Assembly (NCBI GenBank): GCA_944324345.1
Contig: CALUVT010000002.1
Location: forward strand, 372,001 to 436,000
DNA length: 64,000 bases
Source: Candidatus Gastranaerophilales bacterium
Lineage (GTDB): Bacteria > Cyanobacteriota > Vampirovibrionia > Gastranaerophilales > Gastranaerophilaceae
Direction: 5' to 3'
Shown here: one piece after another, positions 51,691-60,727 of the stretch
Layout of the letters: each line of letters opens with the position of its first letter
How positions within the stretch are numbered: the first letter of the stretch is position 1
The notes under the pieces: model-generated
Seen by the model: the letters and a program-made list of their open reading frames with translations, nothing else
Database searches by the model: none
What the model was told of the DNA's origin: nothing
Made by a program: the position numbers and the translations under genes

Positions 51691-52584
51691 CTAATCTTTT
51701 ACAAACTTTCGCTGGATTGCAGAAGCCCCTGTTGCACCTGCAATAGCTCCCAATCCGATTCCCAGTAAAGACCCTAAAGCTCCACCATGCTTTGCACCAA
51801 TTGCACCCAAATACCCCATGCCTGCAGAAACACTTAGAACATTCAATGCGGATTTACCCGATTGTATCGCAAAAGATTTAGTTTTTTCTTTTGTATTTTC
51901 ACCATTTTTCAATGATTTTATAATTTTGGGGAGTTCTAATAAACCCATAAAAGCCAACCCCAAAACAGTTGTACGTTTCAATGCTCTTCCGGTCAATTCT
52001 TTTAACCCTAGAAAATCATTTTTTACATTTATAGAACTGACAGGAAGTGGATTTCCCCACAAGTCTTTAACAGAAGAATTAACAGGAGAACCGTTTGTTA
52101 TCCCAAGTATTTTTTGAAGAAATCGTCCAAAACCAGTATTATAAACTGTTTTATCAGCATTATAGAAAGCTTTTACAATCTTTTTACCGCGTTTTGACTT
52201 TACCATTTTCATAAGCTCATGCAAGATTGTTCCTCTAAAGAATGAAAAATCATGTTGAAATATCTTATAGTCATAGGCCTTTGGTGCATTTTTCCTTGAT
52301 AACAAGCAAGCAGAATGCTTATATGCGGCTTTTAAGTCCCTGCAATCTTCAGGTAAATTGATTAAAGTCAAAGCAGCTATACCTGCAGCTCCAAACGTAT
52401 CCCCATTTTTTAACATATCGGGAATACCTGAAATACGCCGTGCAGGAGCAACACTACTAACAACAGTCTGTTCCACAGGTTCGATAATACTGTCAACAGT
52501 ACTATGATCATCATCTTTTGAAATCGACTGCTTGCTACTACTATATGTATTATGAGAAGATAAAAATACAGGATTTAATGACAC
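51691..52584 (-). CDS. Unknown protein with glycine-rich C-terminal membrane segment
   Basis: 297 residues from a GTG start (AAAGGTG upstream). Residues 1-60 are Ser-rich low complexity. The middle has LSRKNAPKAYDYKIFQHDFSFFRGTILHELMK and KGKNGENT-like basic stretches. The end is a Gly/Ala-rich double hydrophobic segment (about 245-288, LSVSAGMGYLGAIGAKHGG...GIGLGAIAGATGAS) like a membrane-inserting hairpin. No signal peptide, no family recognised. It resembles the other signal-less low-complexity-headed proteins here. Confidence 0.65.
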   Translation of the reverse strand: MSLNPVFLSSHNTYSSSKQSISKDDDHSTVDSIIEPVEQTVVSSVAPARRISGIPDMLKNGDTFGAAGIAALTLINLPEDCRDLKAAYKHSACLLSRKNAPKAYDYKIFQHDFSFFRGTILHELMKMVKSKRGKKIVKAFYNADKTVYNTGFGRFLQKILGITNGSPVNSSVKDLWGNPLPVSSINVKNDFLGLKELTGRALKRTTVLGLAFMGLLELPKIIKSLKNGENTKEKTKSFAIQSGKSALNVLSVSAGMGYLGAIGAKHGGALGSLLGIGLGAIAGATGASAIQRKFVKD

Positions 52585-52650
52585 AAAAATACACCTTTAA
52601 CCTTTTACCTACTCATATATAAAGTATTTTTTTTATTAAAAATTGCTTTT

Positions 52651-53737
52651 TTATTTAGAATTTCTTAAATATGCTTCTATAAAACCATCAAGTTCGCCAT
52701 CCATAACAGCATCAACATTGCCAACTTCAAAACCTGTACGGTGATCCTTTACCATTTTATAAGGATGAAAAACATAAGATCTTATTTGAGAACCAAAGTT
52801 TATATCAGCTGTTTCACCTTTCAATTGTGCAAGTTTCTTTTCATGCTCTTCCTGTCTCATTGCCAACAATTTTGAGGCAAGAATTTGCATCGCATTCTCT
52901 TTATTTTGTAGCTGGGAGCGTTCTTGCTGGCACTTTACGACAATCCCTGTAGGTTTATGTAAAATTCTTACAGCCGTTTCTACCTTATTTACATTTTGAC
53001 CACCGGCTCCTCCTGAACGCATTGTATCTATCTCCAACTCTTCTGGAGGTATATTAATTGTTTTTTCAAAATCTTCAATAATCGGAGTAACTTCTACGGA
53101 TGCAAAGCTGGTTTGCCGCTTTCCGTTAGCGTTAAAAGGAGAAATTCGCACAAGCCTGTGGACTCCTTTTTCTGCTTTTGCATAGCCATACGCAAACTTT
53201 CCTGTTATTTTTATTGTTGCAGATTTGATACCTGCTTCCTCACCATCGAGCTTATCAAGCAATTCAACTTTCCAACCTTTTTTTTCCGCCCATCTTGTAT
53301 ACATACGAAGAAGCATACTAGCCCAATCTTGTGCATCTGTTCCGCCCGCTCCTGAATTTATGGTTAAAATTGCGTCTGCCTCATCATACTCTCCGCCAAG
53401 CATCTGCTTAACCTCAAATGAATCACAAGCCCGCTCCATAGATTTTAATTTCTCTACACTCTCTCCAATAAGCTCATTATCACCGATATCAAATGCGACT
53501 TCCGCATCATCCAGAACATTTTCCCAAGTTTTCAAAAATTCCAAATCATCTTTTATATTACGAATTTTTGCACCCAGATCCGAAGCTTTCTTTTGATCTG
53601 CCCACACATCAGGGCTTTGCAAATCTTGCTCAAGTTGTTTTAAACTTTCATTTAATTCCTTCGGGTCAAAGACACTCCTTTATTTTGTCATATCGATGCC
53701 TTAAATTATTAATCTGCTGTTTAATTTCTAAATCCAT
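52651..53737 (-). CDS. prfB: Peptide chain release factor 2, made by programmed +1 frameshift
   Basis: Two frames make one protein of about 361 residues. Frame one starts at ATG 53737 and codes 23 residues ending KIKECL, then TGA at 53666-53668. A +1 shift at CTT-TGA-C continues as [22 protein letters not shown] into the main frame. Motifs: SPF (stop-codon recognition of UGA) and [10 protein letters not shown] (peptidyl hydrolysis). RF2 ends proteins at UGA and UAA; the in-frame UGA senses its own level. No ribosome site; the -10 box ends 6 bases before ATG (leaderless). Confidence 0.95.
53666..53680 (-). promoter_or_regulatory. prfB programmed frameshift signal
   Basis: Coding strand AAGGAG (53675-53680), three bases, then CTTTGAC: the classic internal Shine-Dalgarno plus CUU-UGA-C slip site of RF2 genes. 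Confidence 0.93.
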
Positions 53738-53743
53738 AAATAC

Positions 53744-53773
53744 ATTTTACAATAAAAAAATACATTCTTGCAA
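53744..53773 (-). promoter_or_regulatory. prfB promoter sharing a palindromic -35
   Basis: TTGCAA (53768-53773, same on both strands), 18-base spacer, TAAAAT (53744-53749), then six bases to ATG 53737. Confidence 0.55.
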
Positions 53774-53795
53774 TTACTTGAAAAACTGCTATAAT
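53768..53795 (+). promoter_or_regulatory. Promoter of the three-gene membrane operon
   Basis: TTGCAA (53768-53773), 16-base spacer with TGC just before TATAAT (53790-53795). A near-consensus extended promoter with a 19-base leader containing AAGGAGAG. Confidence 0.75.
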
Positions 53796-53819
53796 TAACT
53801 AGATAAAAGGAGAGAGAAA

Positions 53820-54602
53820 ATGGCAGGGATAGTTGAAAGTTATAAAAAAGTTTACGAAAATAAAAAAATTCATATAGGACTTTTTGTGATTGCTCTTTTA
53901 TGGACAATTAGTTCGATACTTCTTGATGTTGCAACAGGACATGAAGAAAATTTCAAACAGAATATTTTTGATTTAATTTTCGGGCTTTTTGTAGGAGCAC
54001 ACAGTCTTCAGTTTTTACATAACGCTATTAACAACATTAATTCAGGAGAATTACCGACTTTCAGAGATATAAAAAAACAGATTTATTGGGGAATGATTAA
54101 ACTTGACGTAGTTTGGAGTATATATGCAGCAGTTATACTTTTAACAGCTATTATTATCTACACAACACTGATTAACTCTTTAATACTGCCGATAATTATT
54201 TTTGCATTGACCGCATTTGTTGCAATTTTTGTTTACTACATATATTTGGCTTATGCAGATAACTTGGATACAAAAGGGCTTTTTAATATTGCTTTAATAT
54301 TTAAATTTATTAAACCGACTATAAAAAACACTTTGATTAAGCTATGCCTGTTTATTCTTGTCACACTATTAGCTCTGCTTATTTGCATTTTGTTCTACGC
54401 CGCAGTTGCTATAACAGGCGTTGATTCTATTGGGAATATTACCGGAGATTATTATATAGCTGATTTTGTTATAATAACTTTAGCAGCTTACTTTTTGATT
54501 GTAACTTGGTATTATGCTTATCCATATTCGCTTATCAACACTTACATCAATAAAGTAAGACCTGTAATAGGGAAGGAAGAAACAAATGGCGAAAATGTCT
54601 GA
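53820..54602 (+). CDS. Tandem membrane protein A of unknown function
   Basis: 260 residues with about six membrane helices. Residues 140-170 read YADNLDTKGLFNIALIFKFIKPTIKNT, a motif repeated in protein C (FDAKGLFDITLPFKFMSKTI). The N-terminus GIVESYKKVYENKK likewise matches the opening of C (LIVEGYKKIFSGPN). It resembles DUF4013-type proteins. Strong ribosome site; overlaps gene B by 17 bases. Confidence 0.72.
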   Translation: MAGIVESYKKVYENKKIHIGLFVIALLWTISSILLDVATGHEENFKQNIFDLIFGLFVGAHSLQFLHNAINNINSGELPTFRDIKKQIYWGMIKLDVVWSIYAAVILLTAIIIYTTLINSLILPIIIFALTAFVAIFVYYIYLAYADNLDTKGLFNIALIFKFIKPTIKNTLIKLCLFILVTLLALLICILFYAAVAITGVDSIGNITGDYYIADFVIITLAAYFLIVTWYYAYPYSLINTYINKVRPVIGKEETNGENV

Positions 54603-55320
54603 AGGATTTGTAAATATTTTATCCGGTAAAGATGCATTTCAAAGACAGCTGACGCTATTTTCAATTTGCGGAATAATCGGATTATTTCAAAGCTATATTC
54701 TTATTGAAAATGCAGGAGTTATGTATAGGTACATTCTTGCTATTATTTCAATCTTGTTTACATTCTTCCTAACAGGGTATGAGATAATTTTTATGAAAGA
54801 ACGAGAACTACCTGACGCAGATGTGCGATCTTTTAAAATTATGAGCAATAAAATTCCGCTTTTGGTATTTTTTGTTTGCATACCGCTTACTCTAGCATCA
54901 ATTTTTACCAAATATCAAAATCTGGCTTTTTGCATTGAAGCAATTCTTGCAGTTCCTTTAACTATGATGCAAGCCGGTTTTTCCTATAACTTTAGTGATA
55001 GAGATTGGAATATATTGTTCAAAGTATTTAAATTTGGTGATTATATTTCGTTATTTTTTAAAAGAATGTGGATAATAATTTTAGCTTATGCAGTTACATT
55101 TACAACAATATTTTGTACTTTTTTTGTTATAGGATTTATTATTGCTCTTTTACACAGAGGAGATTTATCTGGGATTAAATTTTTATTGACATCGAAAGAG
55201 TATGCTATCAAGGCTATATCTACATATATGACTGGTGTACTTATGATATACACTCTTACAATAGGAACGTTAGTGTGGGATTATGAATTAATAAAAACTT
55301 ATGAAAGAGAGGTTGAATGA
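54586..55320 (+). CDS. Tandem membrane protein B of unknown function
   Basis: 244 residues, about six membrane helices. Opening SEGFVNILSGKDAFQRQLTLFSICGIIGL parallels the other two proteins. The middle FSYNFSDRDWNILFKVFKFGDYISLFFKRMW sits where A and C have the KGLF motif, but the motif itself is lost. It overlaps A by 17 bases and C by 4 (ATGA). Confidence 0.72.
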   Translation: MAKMSEGFVNILSGKDAFQRQLTLFSICGIIGLFQSYILIENAGVMYRYILAIISILFTFFLTGYEIIFMKERELPDADVRSFKIMSNKIPLLVFFVCIPLTLASIFTKYQNLAFCIEAILAVPLTMMQAGFSYNFSDRDWNILFKVFKFGDYISLFFKRMWIIILAYAVTFTTIFCTFFVIGFIIALLHRGDLSGIKFLLTSKEYAIKAISTYMTGVLMIYTLTIGTLVWDYELIKTYEREVE

Positions 55321-56084
55321 ACGCTGTTAATCTTATCGTTGAAGGGTACAAAAAAATTTTTTCCGGTCCTAATGCAGTTTTAAAGAATGTTATGCTATTC
55401 TGTTTAACCGGTATTATTGCTTTGGTTTCTCTATATTTTGAGAATATTAAGGAGTCCAAAATTCTTTTTTCTGAATTAAATCCTTTTACCTTTATATTGG
55501 CGGCAATATTAATTATTGTTGCAGGTATATATATTGGTGGATATACTTACAGTTTTATAAACCGATCATTTTATGATTGTGAAGATAATATATTACCGGA
55601 TTTTAACTTAAAACATATAAGTATATTTTTTAAAGCTCTGCCTCTGGCAATAATATGGATTATATATTTGACTCTAGTGCTAATACTTTCCGGAATATTT
55701 ATGTCACTAATCCATATTTTAGGAATTGTCCTTGCTATAGGGTTTATACTTATGGCTGTTTTTACAACATTTGTTTTTATTGCATTTTGCAAAAATTTTG
55801 ATGCAAAAGGCCTTTTTGATATTACTTTGCCTTTTAAATTTATGTCAAAAACCATAGGAATAGTAATAATACTGGGACTTTTATTTATTGTTGTCGGGAT
55901 ATTATCTCTGGTTCCTAGTTGTTTGGCAGGAATAGTCTGCGGAATTTTGGGATTTGGAAAATCTCAATTTGCATACTACCTTGGAGGTATTCTTGGAGGT
56001 TATTTCGGATGCCTAGCCCAATTTGTATGGTATTACTGTCTGGTACAGGTTTATAAAGAGAATTTCTTAACTGATGAATTATAA
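55317..56084 (+). CDS. Tandem membrane protein C of unknown function
   Basis: 255 residues, about six membrane helices. KNFDAKGLFDITLPFKFMSKTIG corresponds to the motif in A, and SFINRSFYDCEDNILPDFNLKHI to a DUF4013-like loop. Gly-rich end YYLGGILGGYFGC. The three genes look like duplications that diverged. A terminator follows at 56090. Confidence 0.75.
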   Translation: MNAVNLIVEGYKKIFSGPNAVLKNVMLFCLTGIIALVSLYFENIKESKILFSELNPFTFILAAILIIVAGIYIGGYTYSFINRSFYDCEDNILPDFNLKHISIFFKALPLAIIWIIYLTLVLILSGIFMSLIHILGIVLAIGFILMAVFTTFVFIAFCKNFDAKGLFDITLPFKFMSKTIGIVIILGLLFIVVGILSLVPSCLAGIVCGILGFGKSQFAYYLGGILGGYFGCLAQFVWYYCLVQVYKENFLTDEL

Positions 56085-56089
56085 GCTTT

Positions 56090-56115
56090 AGAGGCATCTT
56101 TTAGATGCCTCTTTT
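56090..56115. terminator. Bidirectional terminator
   Basis: Stem AGAGGCATCT with AGATGCCTCT, short T loop, then TTTT. It lies between the convergent membrane operon and the second 5'-nucleotidase gene. Confidence 0.85.
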
Positions 56116-57670
56116 AATTTACTATTTTAATCCTGCCATCATCCTTTATTTCTACGGGTTCTGAATGCCTTTTGAAGTAATCCTCAATACATTTTGTAAT
56201 ATCAAAATCATATTTTTCCGCATTTTCGTAGTTATTTAACATTGAAAATCCATCATGGCCTTGACAATAATAATCTGTTAATGCTGTTTTGTAAAATTTA
56301 TCTGTTCTTGGATTATTTATATCAATCGGTATTTCCTTGCCCGTTTTATCAATAAATGCAGCACTTCTTAATTGACCGTCTTTTGATATTTCGTATTTTA
56401 AGCCTGATACATGGAGAATACCGGGTTTAAAATTTGTATTAACAAGCGACCTTGCGGAAACTTTTAAAGCATCAACAATTTGCTTTTCAGAATAATTTGT
56501 AACTACTATCTTATTTTTGAACGGAGAGATATCCTCCAACCATCTAGTATCAAGATTTCCGGCTTCAAAATACCCACGAATTGTAGCAGAACCAAACAGA
56601 GCAATGTCTGAATTCAATTCTTCACGCAAACAGTCACACATAAAGTTAGCATGTCCGCTTGGCTCTATTGAATCATTTAACAACGGAGGAGGTGCTGATT
56701 TAATTTTTCCAACAATCTTTGGCTTGCCTACTATTTGTTCAAAAACATGTCTTGCAGGGACATTCCTTTTAAATCCCCGCGTACTTGTCACATTGTTCTG
56801 AATCTTAGTTAGAATTCCTTTTGGGTTAAATTCAACATTTAATACCCCAAAATATCTGCCATCTCGGCCTGCTTGGGTAATCACTACAGGTTCTCCGGAT
56901 TTGGACGTAAACAAATTGTATTCCGGCTTGATATCTTCTACAAGATTGTGCGAATGACCGCCAAGTATTATATCAATACCATCTGTTTCTTTGGCTATTT
57001 TTTGGTCATAACCGAAACCTACATGGGATAATAATATTATCTTATTTACGCCTTTGGATTTAAGATTATCAACCTCTTTTTGAACATCTTTTATAGTATT
57101 TTCTATACTGTCTACAGCTAACTCCTCAAAGATTTTGCCATGTTTTAATCGAGAGAAAAGGTCTACGGGACTTATGCCTATAATGCCGTATTTATGCCCG
57201 TTTACTTCCTGAATATAAGACTTTTCAACTTTTTTATATAACGGATTATCAGGTTTTATATTTATGTTACAAGCAAGCATCTTATAGCCCATATGAGGAA
57301 TAAGTTCTGAAATATGCTTTGGCATATCAAATTCATGATTTCCCATAGCAGAGGCCATAATTCCCATTATATTCTGAGCTTCAACCATTACTTTGTTCGC
57401 AGCTACAGGCTCCCCAAGCTGAATATCCCCAGAAGACAATTTTAATTTATCGGTCGGCTGCGATGGAATAAAATGATCAAAAGCATTTGACGCTGTTATT
57501 GTTCTTTCAATATTTATAGACTTCCCGTGAAAATCATTAATATAAAAAATACTCGTTCTAATTTGCTGATTTGGTTCTGTTTTACCGTCTGGCAATCTAC
57601 GTTGAATTGCCTTATTTAGCAAATTTGATTGTAAAGCATTTACGGGCGTTATCATTGGTATAGTTCCCAT
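56114..57670 (-). CDS. Second 5'-nucleotidase/UshA-like metallophosphatase without signal peptide
   Basis: 518 residues, paralogue of the protein at 15530. Motifs: FYINDFHG, SSGDIQLGEP, SAMGNHEFDM, LLSHVGFGYD, ILGGHSHN and the C-terminal SATIRGYFEAG, ALTDYYCQGHDGF. Both paralogues end with EIKDDGRI. The first 38 residues are not a signal peptide (MGTIPMITPVNALQSN). Nucleotide or related phosphoester hydrolysis is expected. How it would reach the periplasm, if it does, is unclear. Confidence 0.87.
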   Translation of the reverse strand: MGTIPMITPVNALQSNLLNKAIQRRLPDGKTEPNQQIRTSIFYINDFHGKSINIERTITASNAFDHFIPSQPTDKLKLSSGDIQLGEPVAANKVMVEAQNIMGIMASAMGNHEFDMPKHISELIPHMGYKMLACNINIKPDNPLYKKVEKSYIQEVNGHKYGIIGISPVDLFSRLKHGKIFEELAVDSIENTIKDVQKEVDNLKSKGVNKIILLSHVGFGYDQKIAKETDGIDIILGGHSHNLVEDIKPEYNLFTSKSGEPVVITQAGRDGRYFGVLNVEFNPKGILTKIQNNVTSTRGFKRNVPARHVFEQIVGKPKIVGKIKSAPPPLLNDSIEPSGHANFMCDCLREELNSDIALFGSATIRGYFEAGNLDTRWLEDISPFKNKIVVTNYSEKQIVDALKVSARSLVNTNFKPGILHVSGLKYEISKDGQLRSAAFIDKTGKEIPIDINNPRTDKFYKTALTDYYCQGHDGFSMLNNYENAEKYDFDITKCIEDYFKRHSEPVEIKDDGRIKIVN

Positions 57671-57732
57671 TGATTTGAAACACCCTAAAAATTTTTTTTG
57701 CTACTTACAATTTAATTACTTTACAAAAATTA

Positions 57733-57969
57733 TTATTCAAATTCCATCGTTTGAATTTCCCAGTACTTTGAAAGCTCCAATTTCAAAAGTTCAGCATCTC
57801 CGGAAACTTCTAAAAGCACAATTCCCCTGTTTAAGCAAACCTGTTCTTTTGAGGAATGTAAACCAATCCTTGTTCTAATTTTACAGCCGAAATCTGTCAC
57901 AATTTTTTGAAATTCAATGGATGTTTCCAAACGGTTTTCTAAACTCACACCAATTATCGTTGTTCTCAT
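57733..57969 (-). CDS. Small ACT-like protein, resembles the iron-hydrogenase system regulator TM1266
   Basis: 78 residues. The pattern TIIGVSLENRLETSIEFQKIVTDFGCKIRTRIGLH...CLNRGIVLLEVSGDAELLKLELSKYWEIQTM matches the compact beta-alpha-beta family in which a regulator strand, a helix and an IGxR turn precede an I/V-x-L-x-V strand. TM1266-like proteins occur with [FeFe]-hydrogenase maturation genes, but none is adjacent here. Strong ribosome site AGGAGGATAAA. Family match is tentative. Confidence 0.55.
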   Translation of the reverse strand: MRTTIIGVSLENRLETSIEFQKIVTDFGCKIRTRIGLHSSKEQVCLNRGIVLLEVSGDAELLKLELSKYWEIQTMEFE

Positions 57970-58073
57970 TTTATCCTCCTGGTTTAAAACACTTTCCTTT
58001 AAAGCACTTTAAAATATGAAACACTAATTAACCAATTTCCCTAAATGTGGATACCAAAATGATAAAACTTTGC

Positions 58074-58102
58074 ACAAAAAAATAACACCCACAATCGGGT
58101 GC
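58074..58102 (-). terminator. Terminator after the 104-residue protein gene
   Basis: Minus-strand stem CACCC/GGGTG with a 6-base loop followed by TTATTTTTTT. It ends the transcript of the gene at 58127 before the small ACT-like gene. Confidence 0.65.
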
Positions 58103-58126
58103 TACCTTTTATTAATCTGATGAGTA

Positions 58127-58441
58127 CTAATTATTTTCCATCTCATCCATAGCTTGAAGCTGTTTTTTCTTGTAGTTATATATTACTGCATCTACAAGAA
58201 GCTCATAGGATTTCATATTCTCGATATTCGGGAATTCCTCTTTGAGTTGTTCTCTGACCATTGCTTCCAGCTTACGTTCGTCAGAACTTGATTTCAATTC
58301 GTCAACACCGCTAATCAACCTAACATAATCAGGAGACGACTTATCAACATTGTGGTTCATAAAATTCAACCAGCGTAACCTTGGGCTAATTTGCTGTTTA
58401 AAAGTTTTCACAATTTTTAAATTTTTAAAGCGGTTTAGCAT
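58127..58441 (-). CDS. Small helical protein of unknown function
   Basis: 104 residues, soluble. Basic N-terminus (MLNRFKNLKIVKTFKQQISPRLRWL) that could bind RNA or a surface, then three likely helices (DYVRLISGVDELKSSSDERKLEAMV, NMKSYELLVDAVIYNYKKKQ) and an acidic tail. Ribosome site TAGGAG. No family recognised. Confidence 0.65.
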   Translation of the reverse strand: MLNRFKNLKIVKTFKQQISPRLRWLNFMNHNVDKSSPDYVRLISGVDELKSSSDERKLEAMVREQLKEEFPNIENMKSYELLVDAVIYNYKKKQLQAMDEMENN

Positions 58442-58554
58442 TTGTTGACTCCTACCATTTATTTATTGTTTAAAATCTTATTACCTACTTCGTATTATTG
58501 TAAAGTATCCTGAAAAAAATAATTTACTTTTTTACAATGATTGTTTACAATTCT

Positions 58555-60600
58555 TTATAATTTACTAAAATCAGCAATATGATTGTACTTTGACTTTAAT
58601 AAAGTCAAAAGAGCAAGCCTGTTCTCCTTAACATTCTCATCTTTATCCATGACAAGAACATCATTAAAGAATTTTTCAACAGAAGGGTTAATTTCCTCTA
58701 ACTGCTTCAAATAAGTTTCATAACTCATATCATCAGTCAAGGTATTTATCTGCTCTAAAAGCATCGCTTCCGCAGGTTCTTTAAATAAATTCTTATCGAC
58801 AGATTTTTTGGAATCTTCTTTCAACATTCTCAAAACTCTATTTGCACTCTCCAGCATGGAAGGAGAATTTAGTTCGGAAACAACTTCTACACGCTTTATA
58901 TAATCAGTCAAATCAACTAACGGATTAACATTTGACGCACAAGCTTCCAAAACATTTTTGCTATATTTATCTGATAAGAATATTATCAACCTTTGAACAA
59001 AAAATTCTTGAATTTCTTCTGTCACTTTACCTGTCAGCCTGTCTTTGCAAGAGCCGGTAAAATTCTTAACCTTATCAATAACGCTTGCACCTTCAGTTGA
59101 AACAGGAAGTAAAAGTAACGTTCCATTAATAAGCTGTGTTAAATCTATTTTTAAATTATTTTGAAGAATAGTTCTTATAATACCTAAAGCAGCACGACGA
59201 ACTCCCAGAGGGTCAGAAGAACCGGTAGGCTTTTTCCCCTCCGCGAAAACAGCACAAATATTATCAATCTTATCAGCTATTCCTACAACCTGCCCCTCTT
59301 TAGTTTTTGCAATATCTCCATCTGCATTAAGCGGGAAATAATGTTCCTTTATACCCTCGCAAACACACTCAGGTTCACCGGAAACTCGTGCGTAATCAGC
59401 ACCAATAAATCCTTGCAGTTCTGTAAATTCAAAAACTAAACTCGTTGTCAAATCAGCTTTTGCAAGTAATGCAGTCCTTTCAATCATCGGGTCATCTCCG
59501 GCAATCATCTTAGATAAAGCGACAAGCCTTATAGCTTTGTCATACATAGTTCCCATACCTTTTTGGAAAGTTATGCCTTTTAAATCTTCAACATAATCTG
59601 CCAAAGGCTTTTTAGTATCTTCATTAAAGAAGAATACCGCATCATCCAAACGAGCCTTAATTACTCTTACATTACCAGCCTTAATATTTTCAAACTCATC
59701 ACCTATGTAGTTAGTCATAGTTATGAATTTATTTATAAGCTTACCATCCTTATACAGAGCAAAATACCTTTGATGAACAGCCATAACCGTAACAACAAGT
59801 TCTTCAGGAAGTTTAAGATACTCTTCTGAGAACTCACAAACAACAGGTACGGGATATTCGGTTATGAACGTTACTTCTTCAAGTAAATCCTCTGTATAAT
59901 AAGGGGATGCACCCAATTTTTCAGCTTCTTCTTTTGCCTTTTCTATAATTCTTTGTTTTCTTTCATCCTGATCAACAATTACACAGCAATTACGCATAAT
60001 TTCAACATAATCATCAGGGTTGTTAATATAAACATTTTGCTGTGCAAATCTATGACCTCTTGTTACATTTGAAGATTCTTTGTCTATAATTTTTATCTTA
60101 ACTTCATCTCTATCAAGAATTGAAACAATCCATCTTATAGGACGAGAGAATTTTTCATCATTTACTCCCCATCTCATAAAATGAGATCCTTGGAGCTTCA
60201 GAACAATTGAAGGAACATTTTCTTTTAAAAGTTCTACTATAGACTTTCCCTTTATAGTAACCTTTGCATGAACATAGTCGTCTTCAATATACAAATCTTC
60301 AGGGGCAATTCCGTTTTTACGACAAAACCCTTCCCCGGCTTTTGTCAAATTACCTTGATCATCAAAAGCAACCCTTTTAATAGGACCTTTAACAATTTTT
60401 ATTTCATCTTTGCTTTCTTTATCTAATCCCGAAACAATAACCGCAAGACGCCTTGGCGTTGCATAAACTTTAACATCTTCAAACTCAACTTTATTCGAGT
60501 TTAAAAAATTTTCAAAACCTGTTTTCAACTGTTGAATTGCTGACGGGATAAACTTGTATGGTAATTCCTCACATCCGACTTCCAATAAATATTTACTCAT
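58555..60600 (-). CDS. glyS: Glycyl-tRNA synthetase beta subunit
   Basis: 681 residues, normal for the beta chain of the alpha2-beta2 enzyme. Begins LLEVGCEELPYKFIPSAI and carries ATPRRLAVIVSGL, the HD-like central domain (ITFQKGMGTMYDKAIRL, ALLAKADLTT, LQGFIGADYAR) and the C-terminal tRNA-binding helices. The alpha subunit gene glyQ is not beside it, which is unusual. Ribosome site AAGGACAGAG. Confidence 0.95.
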   Translation of the reverse strand: MSKYLLEVGCEELPYKFIPSAIQQLKTGFENFLNSNKVEFEDVKVYATPRRLAVIVSGLDKESKDEIKIVKGPIKRVAFDDQGNLTKAGEGFCRKNGIAPEDLYIEDDYVHAKVTIKGKSIVELLKENVPSIVLKLQGSHFMRWGVNDEKFSRPIRWIVSILDRDEVKIKIIDKESSNVTRGHRFAQQNVYINNPDDYVEIMRNCCVIVDQDERKQRIIEKAKEEAEKLGASPYYTEDLLEEVTFITEYPVPVVCEFSEEYLKLPEELVVTVMAVHQRYFALYKDGKLINKFITMTNYIGDEFENIKAGNVRVIKARLDDAVFFFNEDTKKPLADYVEDLKGITFQKGMGTMYDKAIRLVALSKMIAGDDPMIERTALLAKADLTTSLVFEFTELQGFIGADYARVSGEPECVCEGIKEHYFPLNADGDIAKTKEGQVVGIADKIDNICAVFAEGKKPTGSSDPLGVRRAALGIIRTILQNNLKIDLTQLINGTLLLLPVSTEGASVIDKVKNFTGSCKDRLTGKVTEEIQEFFVQRLIIFLSDKYSKNVLEACASNVNPLVDLTDYIKRVEVVSELNSPSMLESANRVLRMLKEDSKKSVDKNLFKEPAEAMLLEQINTLTDDMSYETYLKQLEEINPSVEKFFNDVLVMDKDENVKENRLALLTLLKSKYNHIADFSKL

Positions 60601-60635
60601 TCTCTGTCCTTTTTATATCTTTTAGCTTTACTACA

Positions 60636-60663
60636 ATTATAATTTGTCAAGCCAGAATGTAAA
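60636..60663 (-). promoter_or_regulatory. glyS promoter
   Basis: Minus-strand TTTACA (60658-60663), 16-base spacer and TATAAT (60636-60641). Confidence 0.6.
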
Positions 60664-60667
60664 GTGT

Positions 60668-60694
60668 TTGATATTGTTATTTTTATGCTAAAAT
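60668..60694 (+). promoter_or_regulatory. yebC operon promoter
   Basis: TTGATA (60668-60673), 15-base spacer ending TGC, then TAAAAT (60689-60694). Confidence 0.5.
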
Positions 60695-60727
60695 TAAAAT
60701 ATAAATAAACAGAAAGAGGAATAAATT

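Noticed and set aside
52478-52490. GGTTCGA motif suggesting the T-arm of a tRNA
   Set aside because: It lies inside the coding region at 51691-52584, with no acceptor stem or anticodon arm around it. No tRNA was found elsewhere in the window.
52651-53622. RF2 starting in the second frame at 53622
   Set aside because: The upstream frame and the complete CTTTGAC frameshift signal restore the family's normal N-terminus.
58497-58538. Imperfect inverted repeat ATTGTAAA...TTTACAAT as a strong glyS terminator
   Set aside because: The stem is AT-only and interrupted, so it may be a weak hairpin but is not convincing as a terminator.
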